Both the position numbers and the translations under genes were made by a program. A DNA stretch of 64,000 bases, taken from assembly GCA_948099385.1 (NCBI GenBank), contig CANUEZ040000163.1, positions 10,115,501-10,179,500 of the forward strand. The letters run 5' to 3'. The first letter of the stretch is position 1; each line of letters starts with the position of its first letter. Below are positions 13,921 to 26,479 of the stretch, piece after piece. Source of the stretch: Fasciola hepatica. Taxonomy: Eukaryota; Platyhelminthes; Trematoda; Plagiorchiida; Fasciolidae. Below the pieces are notes generated by a model, which had not been told where the DNA came from, ran no database searches, and saw only the letters and a list, made by a program, of their open reading frames with translations.

Positions 13921-14235
13921 AATATGTTGGATCAGCAACATTGTTTCAGTGATTTTTGAAAAAAAATACCTTTTAGTCGTCCGCAAAAAACTCAACTGAG
14001 CGGCTTTGTACGTGTGCCTTACATTTTCTTTCGGTAAATAAACGATCTCTTTTAGAAGGCAAATTGATAAAACTTGCTTCCTTTTGAAGCTCATTATTTC
14101 CTCGCTCGAAAGTCTCGGAGTCTAATGTTGTTTGATGAAGTTTTCCGGATAATTGCAATCCAGCCGTTTTCTTCATTTTGTACTTGATCTTCGGTTTAGT
14201 TTTTCTGAGCTCCGTTCAGGAGAATATTGTTTAAT

Positions 14236-14735
14236 CTACTTTTTTAAGCAACCGTAGCAAAGCTTGGGAATTGTAAAGAGCGTCCACCTCATGTCGCTTT
14301 TGGGTGAATTTTGCGCTGTGGGGTCCCATCCTAAGATATCTAGAAAAGGCAAACTGTTGTCGCATTCCTCTTCGTCGGATATACTGAGGTTCGACTGAGT
14401 AGAAATAAGAACGTCCACGAAGAGAATGAAACGTTCTTCAGTCGTAAAAATTAAGATATCACCCACGTACAATCTGTAAAAGAGAAATTGGGAAATATTA
14501 TCCCAGAGCTGTGTCGCGAATATACCTCATTATGCATCTGCCAAGGTTGGGTCCATAGAGCTTCCCATAGACACACCATTAGTTTCCTTGTAAGCTTTGT
14601 CTCCATAATTAATACGAATGTTTTCTGTGCAGGACAGAATGAAGTATTTGGGATATTCAACGGAAACAGTCAAATGGAAGCTGGGCGAAGAAATAAAATC
14701 ACAGATAATCTACTACCTAACAGGGAGGTACAATT
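14236..14735 (-). pseudogene. PLE reverse-transcriptase core, catalytic motif altered
   Basis: This part carries the PLE RT motifs in two or three frames: an upstream frame with GDKAYKETNGVSMGSSMDP and a stop after LADA, and a second frame starting at 14,472. The catalytic motif expected to read YVDD reads YVGD, replacing the first metal-binding Asp by Gly. With the frameshifts this shows a dead copy. The FLDILG block downstream matches the usual PFLDVLV of PLEs. Confidence 0.78.
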
Positions 14736-15747
14736 GAAAGGGTGACTCAACATCGATAGGATGCTTCTTATCAGCGATCACTAAGATACTGTTTAGCAAA
14801 TTTGTTTATTTACAAGTACATTACACCAGCGATTGCCGTGACAACAGTAGGTAGCTGCTTTGTTCCATATTTCCACAGTCAGTTCAACGTCATAGCTAAG
14901 TGCACAGTAACGCGCACCTCCTACAGATATGGTCAATATAGGCAATAATACACCTGACTTGACAGTAATCCTCGGGGATGGAAAAATGATGGAGAGTATC
15001 TTTTTGGTCAATCGGCCTAATTCACCGGAGATACCGATGCACCGAAGAGTAGAGAATAATCAGAACTTCAGGAAAGTACTTGTTTTGTGCAATCCTTATT
15101 TCTGTCTGGTGTACACGAGGGATGCTATTCGGACGATCAGCCGTGACTAATTTAAACAGTGCTACTGACTCAGCTTTCATGAAAAACCAATGAATCCCTG
15201 TCGACATTATGCTAACTCAACTGTCGTTGAAGCCAAATCCTACTTATATTGCATCTTTACCATGACAGTGTACTGGAAAATAAGGAAAATGTGATTATCA
15301 GAATCCGTCGGCACATTCATAATGGAGAAAATAGCGCATACACAAAAGCCCAGATTGTCGGTCCATGAGAAATTCTTTCCTTGGGTGAATAAGTAGTTGC
15401 TCAAGATTTTATTCACCAATAAATGGGACCCAAGAAAGCTGCAGTTCATGCTCCGGTTTGATTTAATCGGATGTTCGTAAACCGGTTATTGTTGCTACAA
15501 AAACAATGGGAGCAGGAAGTTTGCCTAGGAACGGACGAGATGTACTTGAGGTTTGCAAGGTAAGTCCTTCATGGAGAATGGTATACAATACATATGAAAG
15601 ATTTGAGAGATGCTGTATGCATGACAATAACTTTTGAGGAAAAAGTACTGCAAACAGGGCACACGATACCAACATGGATCTGCATGGGAACAGCTCCATT
15701 TGAGGTGGAGCATCGAAAACTGGGTAAACAGACATGCTTTCATGTCA
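14736..15747. other. Anonymous DNA upstream of the PLE
   Basis: On the minus strand this lies 5' of the PLE RT blocks, where the RT N-terminal part would be expected. Several frames of 60-90 codons exist, but none matches PLE N-terminal blocks, so the element is either 5' truncated or too decayed to read. Confidence 0.4.
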
Positions 15748-16145
15748 AGTCGGAAAATAAACTATCCGAAGTACAAGGAAACTGCAACAACCATCAACAC
15801 AGTCCGCCGATGTGAGTCTTTTTCTGGTCCAGCGTGGATCAAATTCGCATAGGACATCATGTTTAAAAAGACGGTGCTTCTTCACAACCTGGTATACGAC
15901 TCAACAAAAGCATCGATCAAAACAAGAATATGACTAAAAGCGGTTTGGCAGAAGTAGTTTGGGTTTTTCAAAAGTCAGGCTATTCCACATTAAGATCCAC
16001 TTTCAGGGCAGGATATACAGCCGCGCACACGAGAAAAAAACAGTTATGCGAGTAAGTTGTGGCACACAAACGTACCACCTGTTTCCATGTTGCACACAAC
16101 TGATGCATGTAGATAAATGGAATGTAGCCAGAAAACGAATTGGAA
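15748..16145 (+). repeat. Unknown repeat Z, copy 1
   Basis: This ~400-base stretch is paralleled by 17,697-18,088 in the same orientation. Shared landmarks in the same order include AAACTATCCGAAGTACAAGG, CCAGCGTGG, ACTAAAAGCGGTTTGGCAGA, CGAGAAAAAAACA, TTGTGGCACACAA and CTGATGCATGTAGATAAATG. Small insertions and deletions separate the copies. No protein is readable in either strand, so it is an unclassified interspersed repeat or a local duplication. Confidence 0.85.
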
Positions 16146-17604
16146 ATTATTGGTGATAAAAATGTAGTCCTACTTTTTATCATTAACCATACTACTCATT
16201 AGACGAATTCAGTTCAAAAAGGTAAAACAAAAAAAGAATAGTGAAATTCGAAAATAAGCTCAGATAACGAACTCTGAAACGTGACAGTTCACGATTGATG
16301 ATTCGTTTAGGCCTAGTTCTTCAAAGAAATGAACAACAGTACAACGTGGTAAATTACACTCACTGTTTTCTGCAACCCTCCCAGTGGCTTCGCCCAACTT
16401 CTTTTCTGCGATGTCTGATAATAGAGAGAAAACACGTAATCAAATGGTTCAAAGTCGGTGGAAGAATGCTAAGTGAATAGAGAGAAATTACGGGGGAAAG
16501 TAGCATTACAATGCAATAATACACTCTGAAACGAGTGGATCGAAAACAAGCACAGGTGTATCAATAGACATTTCCATAGTGAAATCGTGTGACCGAAGGC
16601 GGGAAAAATCATGCCGATATCGGAATAGTCTACAGATAATGGAATATTCAGTAAATAAACAAAATTCTACGTTGGTCTACCAAATATGTTGTTTTATTCT
16701 CTGAAAAATGAGGGTAGTTTCTTATTAGTTGAGTAACACAGAAGGAGGCGATATGAAAAGTACTTTCTTTTGTGTTTTGGTAAATATCCTTTTCTTTGTC
16801 TGGCATTGACCGTTCCTCATGCTAATCGTGGACAAATCTATGCCAAAGAAGTCAGTATCGACCGGAAGTATGTTTACTGATTTCCAAAAGTGTAAAATAA
16901 AAGCAATGACTCCAGTAGCAACTAATCTTGAGCTCGTAAAAGTCAGCACGGAATTGAAGACCCTTGCATATACGTGCGGTGTGTTTTTCGCTTTTGAAAA
17001 TGATCTCAAATTTTAGAAAATTCGCCCCGATAAATCAAACACACAATAATAGACGACGAAAATGAAAGAGAAATGAAACAATAGTCATTTGTTTCAGATC
17101 TTCTAGCATTAAGCGAATCTTTATATGCCTAACAATCCAGCTCGCTTGAACTGGAAGATAGGCTTATGTTGAATAAAAGATTGAGCTTCTAATTGCGTAT
17201 TTGTCACCTTGTGTTTTCTCACATCCCCAAAGTTTTGTCCAAAGGTTATCATTAATTCGTTCAAACCTTGTTTGATAATTCAGAAATATTTCCCTGTACT
17301 CAAGCCTCAACTGAGCTGAATCTATGCTGAGTCGCCTTCGGGACCAAACGAATGGCTTAGTTTCTACAATACCATAAGAGAACCAACGTAACGTTTTGTG
17401 AACCCATTCGCACAGTAATCTAACGATATCGGTTTCAGTGATAACGAAAACATTTCTAAATTCTGACTCTCAGACGTTACCATTTTCAGAAGCTGTGAGT
17501 ACTTAAAAACACACCATTGGGTTTCGAACATTTGAAGAACATCGCAAAATGGTATTATCAGTGGGTGGGTGTGGATACACACGTGGAATTGCACATGGAT
17601 GCAT

Positions 17605-17607
<3 letters not shown>
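16146..17607. other. Anonymous DNA between the Z copies
   Basis: No gene or repeat recognised. Frames of up to 94 codons occur on the minus strand (16,725-17,009) without known motifs. Confidence 0.4.
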
Positions 17608-17666
<59 letters not shown>

Positions 17667-17688
17667 GTATATATATATATATATATGT
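17608..17688. repeat. (AT)n microsatellite
   Basis: A nearly pure AT dinucleotide run with two GT interruptions ends 9 bases before copy 2 of repeat Z. All reading frames through it encode only alternating Tyr-Ile or similar and are spurious. Confidence 0.97.
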
Positions 17689-17696
17689 GCAGTTTT

Positions 17697-18088
17697 GTCG
17701 AATCGGAGGATAAACTATCCGAAGTACAAGGAAACTGCAACCATCATCAACGAAGTTAGCTGATGTGAGCCTTTTTTCTGGACCAGCGTGGTTCAAATTC
17801 ATAAAGGACATGACGAGCCATCACGTTTTAAAAAAACGGAACTTCTTCTTCAAAACAAAATTCTGACTAAAAGCGGTTTGGCAGAAGTAGCTTGGGATCT
17901 TTTGAAGGTGATCCGATTTCAGGACAGGATATTCATCAGCGCATACGAGAAAAAAACACTTATGGGAGGAGGTTGTGGCACACAAGAGTACCACTTATTT
18001 CCATCACCAGCCGACTAGAAATCGTATATATGTTGCATACAACTGATGCATGTAGATAAATGGAATGTAACCAGAAAACGAATGGAAT
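17697..18088 (+). repeat. Unknown repeat Z, copy 2
   Basis: Second copy of the repeat at 15,748-16,145, same strand, starting right after the AT microsatellite. It shares the ordered landmarks listed for copy 1 and diverges by substitutions and short indels. It ends after AACCAGAAAACGAAT at about 18,088, beyond which the two loci no longer match. Confidence 0.85.
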
Positions 18089-18439
18089 GATCTCATGTTA
18101 TGTGCGATGACGACGAACGGCATACCTGTTTCTCCATGCAACCGCAAATGAAGAAGTTCAGGACTTATGAAACCGATCTTAGTGCCGTCGACTGAGGCAG
18201 ATGTAGAATCTTTTCTTTTATTGGTGTGTTGCGAATCAATCAGTTTTGAATCAAGTAATTGGGAACATTTACGCAAATATAGTCCTCCAACGGGGCGTGT
18301 TTGTTAACGCATATTGATACATTACTTCACTTTCACTCCCACTCTGCCCCACTCGTTCACTGCCATATTCAGCTGATTATCCAATCGTTCCTTTCGTCCA
18401 AATCCGATACATTCGGACGATAAACCACCCAACTATAAT
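18089..18439. other. Anonymous DNA
   Basis: No gene or repeat recognised, apart from increasing C/A/T bias towards the degenerate satellite that follows. Confidence 0.4.
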
Positions 18440-18560
18440 CGCACAAGTAGTCACTCACCCACTCACTCATTCATTTAGTCAATGAATCATTCCATTATTC
18501 ACTTACTTATGTGCCCATTCACTGATTTGCTCACTCACTCACCCACTTTTCCAAGCACTT
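18440..18560. repeat. Degenerate CACT/CATT minisatellite
   Basis: Short words such as CACTCACC, CACTCACTCATTCATT and TCACTCACTCACCCACT recur across about 120 bases, with scattered similar words for 100 bases on either side. This is an aged tetranucleotide tract. Confidence 0.75.
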
Positions 18561-21500
18561 ATTCAAGCATAAACATAATCTCTTAATACTGATTTTCGTT
18601 TCAGCCACTAAGAAACCCATTCAGTTATAAACTTTCCTTGTCACTCACATGCAAAGTACAAAAATGTTTGATGCAGTTCTCAGTCAACCACAATTTTGGC
18701 CACAAAAACAATAATAATAAATATCAGACAACTTCAAACAAACCGGGCACATTAGCTTCTCATCTCCTGAAATGTCACACACCAATTCAAGGACAAAAGT
18801 TGTAGCATACGATTTCCAGCTGTGATTGGATTGACCCGAAGTTAGTGCCCGTATGATAACATAATTAGTAAAAATACCGATAGTATTATTAGTATTGATG
18901 AGCAAACGAACTGTACCAGTTCCCAGAAAACTAACCTTAAGCCACAAAATAGTAGTTTGTATTCAAGCTTTGTAAAAGTTACCAGCAAAATCGCTGATGC
19001 TACGTCATCCTATTCAGATGGATCTTCGTCAATGAACTGAGCACCAGTCATGTGGTGGAATCACCTCGTCAAAGAACAAATTCCCAATTATCACCTGCAC
19101 CATTCGGTCAAATTTATTCATCCGGTTTATACTGAATCTCTCTTAAAAAAATATTGAGCCTGATAAAAGCACGCTTCCCGAAAGAAGTCTTACTAACTGC
19201 TCAGTCTGCTTGTCCGTCATTTCGTTCAACTAAGATTGGGTTCAGTTGAAATCAATTGAAGTAAAAGGTGACAGAGGATCTGGGGGAAAATCCGCTGACA
19301 CAGGAGTTCCCCTGGGTGTCGGTATTACAAACAAATTTGCTTTGGCATAGCTTTCGAAATACTGTTATCCATTCAACGGTACATTTCATATTATCAAAAA
19401 GATATATCCTTCCAGCAGTGAGGAATTTGATAGAAACATACACAAATTCGTAGATGTTGAATAATAAATTCGTGTGGGACGACACTCAAAAAAGGTTTTT
19501 TGATCTAAATCACGCTGATGAACTATGGGGACTCAGCAAGTTGCAGTGAAATGAAGGCAACGATGTCATTACGTGTCCCTCTGGGAGCAATATGTATTTC
19601 CTCAATTTGGCTTCACTTGATTTGAAAGACCAGGAGAGTGCGACATCAAAAATATTTATGAGTAATACGAATGATAAAAAGTTCTGCATTTGGACTGACA
19701 TCACCTGATCAATAACATGAAAGTCAGTTTTTGATATGAATAGCGTGCACTTCTTTCCTCAGCTAGTTAATTCGAATCTCATACACACGTGACGGATACA
19801 AAACTCGGTTTTCGGAGTTGTAAATGGGCCTCAAGTTGTTGAGACCTGTGCATAGAGCTTTGCTCATTGAGTTTTGTCATTCTGGGATGATCCATCTGAA
19901 CTTACGTTTACCAACCGTGAATAGGAGACTGTATCCCAACAGCAGACGAATGATCAACGACATTCCGACGAAAGGCAGAGAGTAGGAAATAAAACGTTTT
20001 CGAATTATTTATATACCTTGGTACCTACATGCATACAAACGTCGGTGCTTAACGTTTTTGTATGATATTTTCATACCAATTTGTATGCACGAGCTCAGTG
20101 GACGTCTTTGTGTGCAATCAGAACAGATGAATCCAAACGAATTGTCCTCGTTGAGTAGTCAGTGTTTGGAGATCACGTGTCAGTGGAGACTTTGGACCGC
20201 ACATAAGGCATTTCAATTCGTTAGAAAAGAGATAAGTTATTGTTATGAATTGATGGACTTATGTAGGTCCATTCATTTCAGCATTCCTCAGAGCAACCGA
20301 AATGTTTACATGACAGAGGATTTCGCTCAACGGATATGATCGATGAGATTTTATTAGACATACATTTCCTATTTGGTTCTCTTGATTTGCCAGAAACCAA
20401 TTCTATCCACAAAGGAGTAGTTATATTTTTTTGAATCCCAATATAGCTCACTGTGGTGATTCAATGAATATCGCACGTGGTACTTCCGGGTACGGTTTCG
20501 TACTTACGCACACTAAGGACCTTCAAGCAGTCAACACGTCGGAAGACAGGCACAACAAAAGCTTGCTATGATCGATCAGTTTATATTCCATCACTCTTTT
20601 TTCTGATTTACCATATCTGTACAAATCAGTTCTGCAGTAAAATGGACATGCAGTGTCACAGCCTAGGCTTTCTTTATACTTTGGTTTGCGGAGTCTCGAG
20701 TTCGAGTGATTTCAATACGTCTTATTGATCAGAGTATTGTGAATGTTACAACTGACGTTCCGTTATGGGTTTCTCAATAACAGCTAAACCTGCCCGCTGG
20801 TGCATCTGAAACTGATGACCGGACTGGAGGGCCCGACCTATGGCACAGCGCAAGCAAGGATGTACGGAGCCAAATCAAACTACGTTCTCCCTTTCGGCTT
20901 GTGACCGTTTATTGTATAGAAGAGCTGTGAGCTCTGCTGCTAGGTCACGTAGTTCCGTTCGATTTTCGGTTGACCGAGAGTTCTGATTTCCAGGACGAAA
21001 TTCAGTAAATTCATCCTGACGGCACGAACACAGGCTGTGAATCGCTACTTCGGAAGCAGTTTGGAAACCCAACAATGCCATTGCCCAGTAGCAGGTGTAA
21101 ATGATCCCTAGCTTGCACAAGAGTATATTGCTGTAACTCGACCCCACGTTACTTGAAGCCCGGTAAACGTACAAGTAGCTCGATAACGTATCCGAAGCTG
21201 GGACTGAACATTTCAGAGTGCACTAGAAGACACCTTCCTCCCCGTTATTCAGCAAGCTCGTGCCAAACACTTCGACCAAAACTGACCAAGAAGATCCCTG
21301 AAAGCAATCAGCTCAACTGAATCGTTGCATTTCTTGCTGTGAATTTCATCTCTGTTTCCTCTGCCGCCTTAGTAACGCAGTAAGCCATTCCAATGGATAG
21401 TCAGGTCCTAATACCTGAATGTGCCGTAAATCGAATCCAGAGGATCCGAAACAAGATGACTATTTTGTGTACACAATGGAGGTTTCGAGTAAATTTAACC

Positions 21501-23339
21501 ACTTTCTGCATCCATCACTCTTGTTGCGATGCGGCTTTAGACATTGAGTCTTTATTGATCCCGGGAGTTGAGAGTCTGTAGTTGCGAAGTTAGTTTTCTA
21601 ATTGACTCAGCCTACACGACCCACTGACGTGGGCATTCATAGTGTCACCAGTCACTGACTCGTACTACTGGGCGGAACTGTATTATTGGTTCGTTTTGAG
21701 AGCGAACATATCCCGGTACGAGTTCAATCTCCGTAGACAGTTCATCGGTTTGGGAAATGAAGGCCCTGCAATAACTAGAGCGATCGACAACCCTCCAAAG
21801 AACATCCGAGGTTCAGGTGCATCAGCCTGATATAGAGCGGTTGATCGCGCCATGCTGCGAAAGAAATGGTAATACGGCCGCTGAGCCAGCAAGGTAGGAA
21901 TTGGGCGGGGATCGGGTGTCCCTGAAGCAACGGGTGTTTCTGTACGACCGGCGAGAGCGTGATCTTTAGGTGCTCGTTTAAATGGAGCAAGAAAGTGTCG
22001 ATAGGCGTTTACTTCGACCACATGGCGAGTTCGGACTGAACTACCTGTATACTGGATTCCCTTGTGCGCAATGAGACCATGGGTTTCATGGTATACACAC
22101 AGTGCGTTCGGCCTTACATTGATTTCTACACCTGATTGATCACATAAATTAATTCATACCCTCACTCGTCAGCACTGACAAACTTCGTAATTTATTCGTT
22201 TCTTCTCCGGAATAAACCGAGAAGACAGACTGTGTTAGACCCACTCCGCTCTATCCGGTTTACCGTGTTTTACTGACTCCACGATGTCTGCTGTCGACGT
22301 TTTACAGCCTAAGTCGACTTTGGGTAACTAATTCGTGTCTGGTTTACTCCTAATTCGAAAATCATTTCTAGTTTGTGTTTGTGTGTGCACATGTTCTCCC
22401 GTTAATTAGGTTTTCATTTATTCTCAATGGCACAAGTAAAAACAAAATAAAGAAAAACAAAGCAAAGCTATCACTTAAACATCAGTGGCTTTATGATCTG
22501 TTTTTAAAACGTTGCTAGCTAGGAGATGCAATTCGATAAACGCTGTCTGAAATTATGTGAATGATTTCGATCAAATGATAATACAAAGTTGTGCACCGGT
22601 TACCTTAAAACCTCACCCATTCGGTACATTATGTATCGGTAATAGATCGCGAATCACATTACTCTGTTACTCTGCCATTCATTACACTCCTTTTAAAAAT
22701 ATCATGGTATTTGAAAGAAGCAGCACCACGTTTAGGACAACTGGTCAAGACCGCCGTTGAAAACAAAGGCAAATTTGATAATCTGACAAACTCATCTCTA
22801 GCGTTCCAAACACGTCCCCTCCTGTTTATGAACGCAGTTGGAATCTTCTCAGGCAGATCCATCAATGACACATTGTGTATCAAACCTTCTTCTTCTTGTG
22901 TCCCACACCACCCATCAAACTTTCATGTGATCACAATCGCCGAAACTTCCAAGGACATGCACAAAAAACACTGAAACAAAGATACATAATATTTGTTCTC
23001 ACTGTCTGTGGGTCCCCCTTTTTAGTGTCATGAAATGTTTCATTCTCCTTCCTAATTTTTCGAGTAAATACCTGTTGTATTCATGTAGTTGCACACACAT
23101 TTATAGTTTATGTACCCTATTTCCATGTTAGCTGCTTGTACGTAATCTCATTCGCTCACGGACTGCGGTTTCAAACCCAGCTCTCATGTATGTTCTGACT
23201 GTTTCCTTCTGTGTCCAAAAACACCAACAGGCTATTTTCCACGATGATTATTCTGGTGATATTGTTGAAACAATCAGAATCACGCTTCACTTATCCATCT
23301 TTGTGTCAGTTGAACCATCTAATCATACATCAATCTTTG
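18561..23339. other. Mostly anonymous DNA; possible element at 20.8-22.1 kb
   Basis: No gene is recognised. Between about 20,780 and 22,060 the sequence is less AT-rich than its surroundings. The minus frame 21,683-22,021 (112 codons) includes FKRAPKDHALAGRTETPVAS and is rich in Pro, Ala and Arg, as are some retroelement gag-type or untranslated regions, but no diagnostic motif, zinc knuckle or long terminal repeat was found. Confidence 0.35.
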
Positions 23340-23404
23340 AACAATATATATTTTTATATTTATATGCATATTTACATGTATATGCATATATACTTATATG
23401 TATA
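23340..23404. repeat. AT-rich low-complexity tract
   Basis: Imperfect TATATA/TATGCATA words over about 65 bases. No other content. Confidence 0.8.
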
Positions 23405-23935
23405 CCAGGCGATGGTTACTAAATACGCCATCGACCGACCCTGGAAATTAAAAAGTTATCGGTGTTCGTAAAGTTGGCTGTTCATGCTTATGCAATGAGC
23501 CTTGGCAGCACCTACTAAATTTCTACTGGCATTTTTATGAAGGATGTGGCTGGTTTACACGTGAACTGCTCTTGATATTAGGCACTGGAAAATGCATCTC
23601 TGGCCCGTCATCATCAAACTGCGAATGGGCCGTCATAGTCAACGCCAACCACATAGAACGGATACCACCGAACCATAACTTTCATGGTTGGGAAGGGTAC
23701 CATCTAATGGAAACTGTGCTTTGAGTTATCTAGTGGTAGTTGACACTGGGAACGACAGCTCTGAGGCCATTTCGTCACCTTCGACAATCGGATATATTGG
23801 TCGGATAGCGGCTAGTATTTCTGAGGCGCCTCCATGTCCTCTAAATACTCAGTTGAGATTGATAATCAAATTGTTAATGGATGTGTCCTGACAGAATTCC
23901 TCATTAACATCATCATCTTCATCCGAATCACCATG

Positions 23936-24176
<241 letters not shown>

Positions 24177-24520
24177 TACACAGTTTAACAGTAAGACAAG
24201 CTCTACTGACTATTGCATGTTCTCACCATGTTGCGCGAGTAAATAAGAAGGAATGTACAAGACCGACTGGGAGTGGACCTAAAAGGGAGGTAAATGAGAG
24301 AATGGCCCTAGTAACCAACACACGAAATACACTGTATAAATAACACACTCACATAGATCAATCATTCTGATCCAATAGAGAGTAGCAACACTGTCAACTG
24401 CAATATCCCTCAGTATCTCCAGAAAATTGGTTGACGAGTCTTTCGGATCCCAACCACGCAGACACGAGGCACCTACTTTTCCTTAGTTCCCTGTTCCTTA
24501 CCTCTTTCTCCGTTGCCAAG

Positions 24521-25140
24521 TCATCTGTTTAATTCCACGTGATATCTTCCAATCCCTAGAAGAAACGGAGAATAAGGCACTGCACGGTAGACGTATGTTC
24601 GTACCACGTGTCTCAACCACTGAAGTTCACTACTCTGGACAAGTGGTGATAAATAATTCGCTGATTTAGTACCCGATGCTCGATTTCTGACCTCAGCACT
24701 GCCTACTCGGTCATTCCACCCAATCATAGGGATACTACCCAAAAATCGGTGGTCAAAAACCTCAGGACTACGAATATCTCCCCTAAGTCTCGCAAGCATA
24801 CTACAGAACCGAACGCAACGTGGCACAGTATGCATGACCTTTCAACTTAGGCAAAATATCAGGTCGGCTCCACAAGCGCTTCAATTTAGCACACGCTGCT
24901 CCAGCTTTGGACATATTCGTGTTTACCTCTGCTCCCGTGCTTACATCCGTGGTCACTTTGCTGCGACGTGAGGGAAGTGATCAACATTTCTTAGTTCCTT
25001 CCCATCGAGCATCAAGTTCGGAACGAATAAAGTCCAGTCATGCGACATCATTTTACACTTTGGAGGTGCGAAGCGCACGCCAAATGGAGCTACAGCTCAT
25101 ACAAATCTATCTAGCGCACGTTGAACACTTTCTATGTATT
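24521..25140 (-). pseudogene. RTE LINE C-terminal region
   Basis: After the RT, one minus frame shows SKCKMMSHDWTLFVPNLMLD near 25,040 and LKRLWSRPDILPKLKG near 24,860. The next frame (24,835-24,521) shows VFDHRFLGSIPMIGWNDRVG, and then LQWLRHVVR. These match the conserved thumb/C-terminal blocks of RTE elements (usual form LxWLGHVLRM). At least one frame change separates the two parts. Confidence 0.8.
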
Positions 25141-25149
25141 TGAACTAGC

Positions 25150-25607
25150 AGACAAGACGGTCCGCGTAATCTAAGTAACAAAGCTTCCCATTGTTTCCGA
25201 GTTCCACACATCCTGGAGGTTTCGCAGAGCATTCTCCATTATCTCGTCCATAACGAAGTTGAATAGGAGAGGAGACATGGGACATCCCTGTAGAACATTA
25301 CTGGTTGTTTCGAACCAAGTGGGTAGTTTACCGTAAACCCTACGCGGCCAGAAGTATGAGCATGCAATGATCTGAGTAGGTCTTTGAACTGCGGCATCCC
25401 TTTTCAATGAAGTGCACAGAATAGCGCTGTTTGGTCAACTGAATCGAAAGCACCTTTCAAGTCGAGGAAGACCATTATTGGCGGTCGGTGGTGTGTTTGA
25501 AGCACCTCATGTATTTGACGAAGAGTGAAAATTTGGTGGATGCATCTTCGACCTGGGCGAATTCCAGTCTGTTGTTCGTGGGCGTTTCCCATGCGAGCCT
25601 TTGTCAT
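25150..25607 (-). pseudogene. RTE LINE reverse-transcriptase domain
   Basis: Two adjoining frames carry the RT palm blocks: GIRPGRRCIHQIFTLRQI and FLDLKGAFDSVD (first frame, 25,607-25,404), then VLQGCPMSPLLFNFVMDEIM (second frame, 25,407-25,171). The catalytic block expected as YADD reads LDYADRLVC at about 25,148-25,174, so the second Asp is Arg. The first catalytic Asp in FLD is retained. A frameshift at about 25,405 and the altered motif show a dead enzyme. Confidence 0.88.
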
Positions 25608-25903
25608 ATGGGGCAGCGAAATCGAGGCTGATAACTGGGTGAATAATGAAATTTAGTTAATCTCACTATGACTACCATGGCCATTGCGAATTCCTTCCCG
25701 AACGATGGGTAGAACCAGTAAATCGCCCAATAATGGAATACGTTACTGTTTCCAAAAGTCACCAAACAATGTGGTAAGTGACTTCATCAACGCATCACCA
25801 CAAATTATGGAAAAAAACTGGAGGAAGTACGTCGGGACCAACAGCCTACCCTTCTTTTATTTATTGAGTACTCGACTCCTATTCTTATGGGGCTCAAGTG
25901 ATA

Positions 25904-26185
25904 TCACCTAGAAATCGCAGTTATTGACACAGGAATAACCCAATTAGCGCGCAGCCAGCTAAACTGCTCCGTGAAGTATTCGACCCGACAGTCCAGCTTT
26001 TCCTCTTTGCCAATAATAAGCTCTCCATTTCTTTCGCATATCATTTCACTAACTGGGGCTCGTCGTCCACCGTTGTCTCGAATAAGTTTGAACAGTCTTT
26101 GACTGGAACCTGAAGCAACTGCTACTTCCATCTCTTCGGCTACCTTGACCCAAAACCTGTTGCAATTATTCTTAAGGCTTTTCAA
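25904..26185 (-). pseudogene. RTE LINE linker between endonuclease and RT
   Basis: This open frame of 93 codons contains AEEMEVAVASGSSQRLFKLI, APVSEMICERNGELI and VEYFTEQFSW. It is the same segment found in degenerate form at 32,985-33,108 and in both arms of the inverted repeat (55,399-55,882 and 58,262-58,745). That segment follows the endonuclease and precedes the RT in RTE elements and has no known catalytic role. Confidence 0.82.
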
Positions 26186-26479
26186 AACTTGCTTTCGTAG
26201 TGCTCTTCGTATCTTACTTATCTTCCCTTTTAAGGCGAGCTGATGTTTTTGTTCTATTATTCTGATGGACTCTTACGAAATTCAGTGTATTTGTTAGACA
26301 TCGGATCTTAAAAAGCAAGCAAAACCTGCTGACACGTGCATTGTCTGCTGGATACGGACCCAATGCTCATTTACATTACTGTTCATCGTGTATCCCAGCT
26401 CATGTGCCAACTTCTGTTCTTAACGGGTGAGGCCTTCTGGATCAGACAAACTTTGTACGGCTAACTGGGTTTGCGGTTT

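Larger units (their letters stand above)
13610..14735 (-). mobile_element. Decayed Penelope-like element (RT plus GIY-YIG)
   Basis: Reading down the minus strand, reverse-transcriptase blocks are followed by a linker and a GIY-YIG-like endonuclease block, the domain order typical of Penelope-like elements (PLEs). RT is visible through NGVSMGSSMDPTLADA (14,531-14,580), then YVGDILIFT near 14,443-14,470 and SDEEECDNSLPFLDILG near 14,340-14,395. The C-terminal part shows VCRFTCSCGDVNVG (about 13,876-13,920) and a weak match to the distal PLE endonuclease region down to about 13,610. Stops and frameshifts separate the blocks, so it is not functional. The 5' RT part and terminal repeats were not found. 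Presence of a PLE fits a flatworm genome. Confidence 0.8.

Noticed and set aside
13610..14735. Penelope-like element as a retroviral pol gene
   Set aside because: The RT blocks and the GIY-YIG-type tail follow PLE order; no protease, RNase H or integrase is visible.
17503..17811. Tyr-Ile repeat proteins on both strands, also at 47,335-47,823
   Set aside because: They are translations of AT dinucleotide runs.
18440..18560. Possible CRISPR-like or satellite array in the CACT region
   Set aside because: No regular unit or spacers; only degenerate tetranucleotide words, and the DNA is eukaryotic.
20805..20850. CTGATGACCGG as another hammerhead core
   Set aside because: No stem II, GAAA or cleavage triplet follows.
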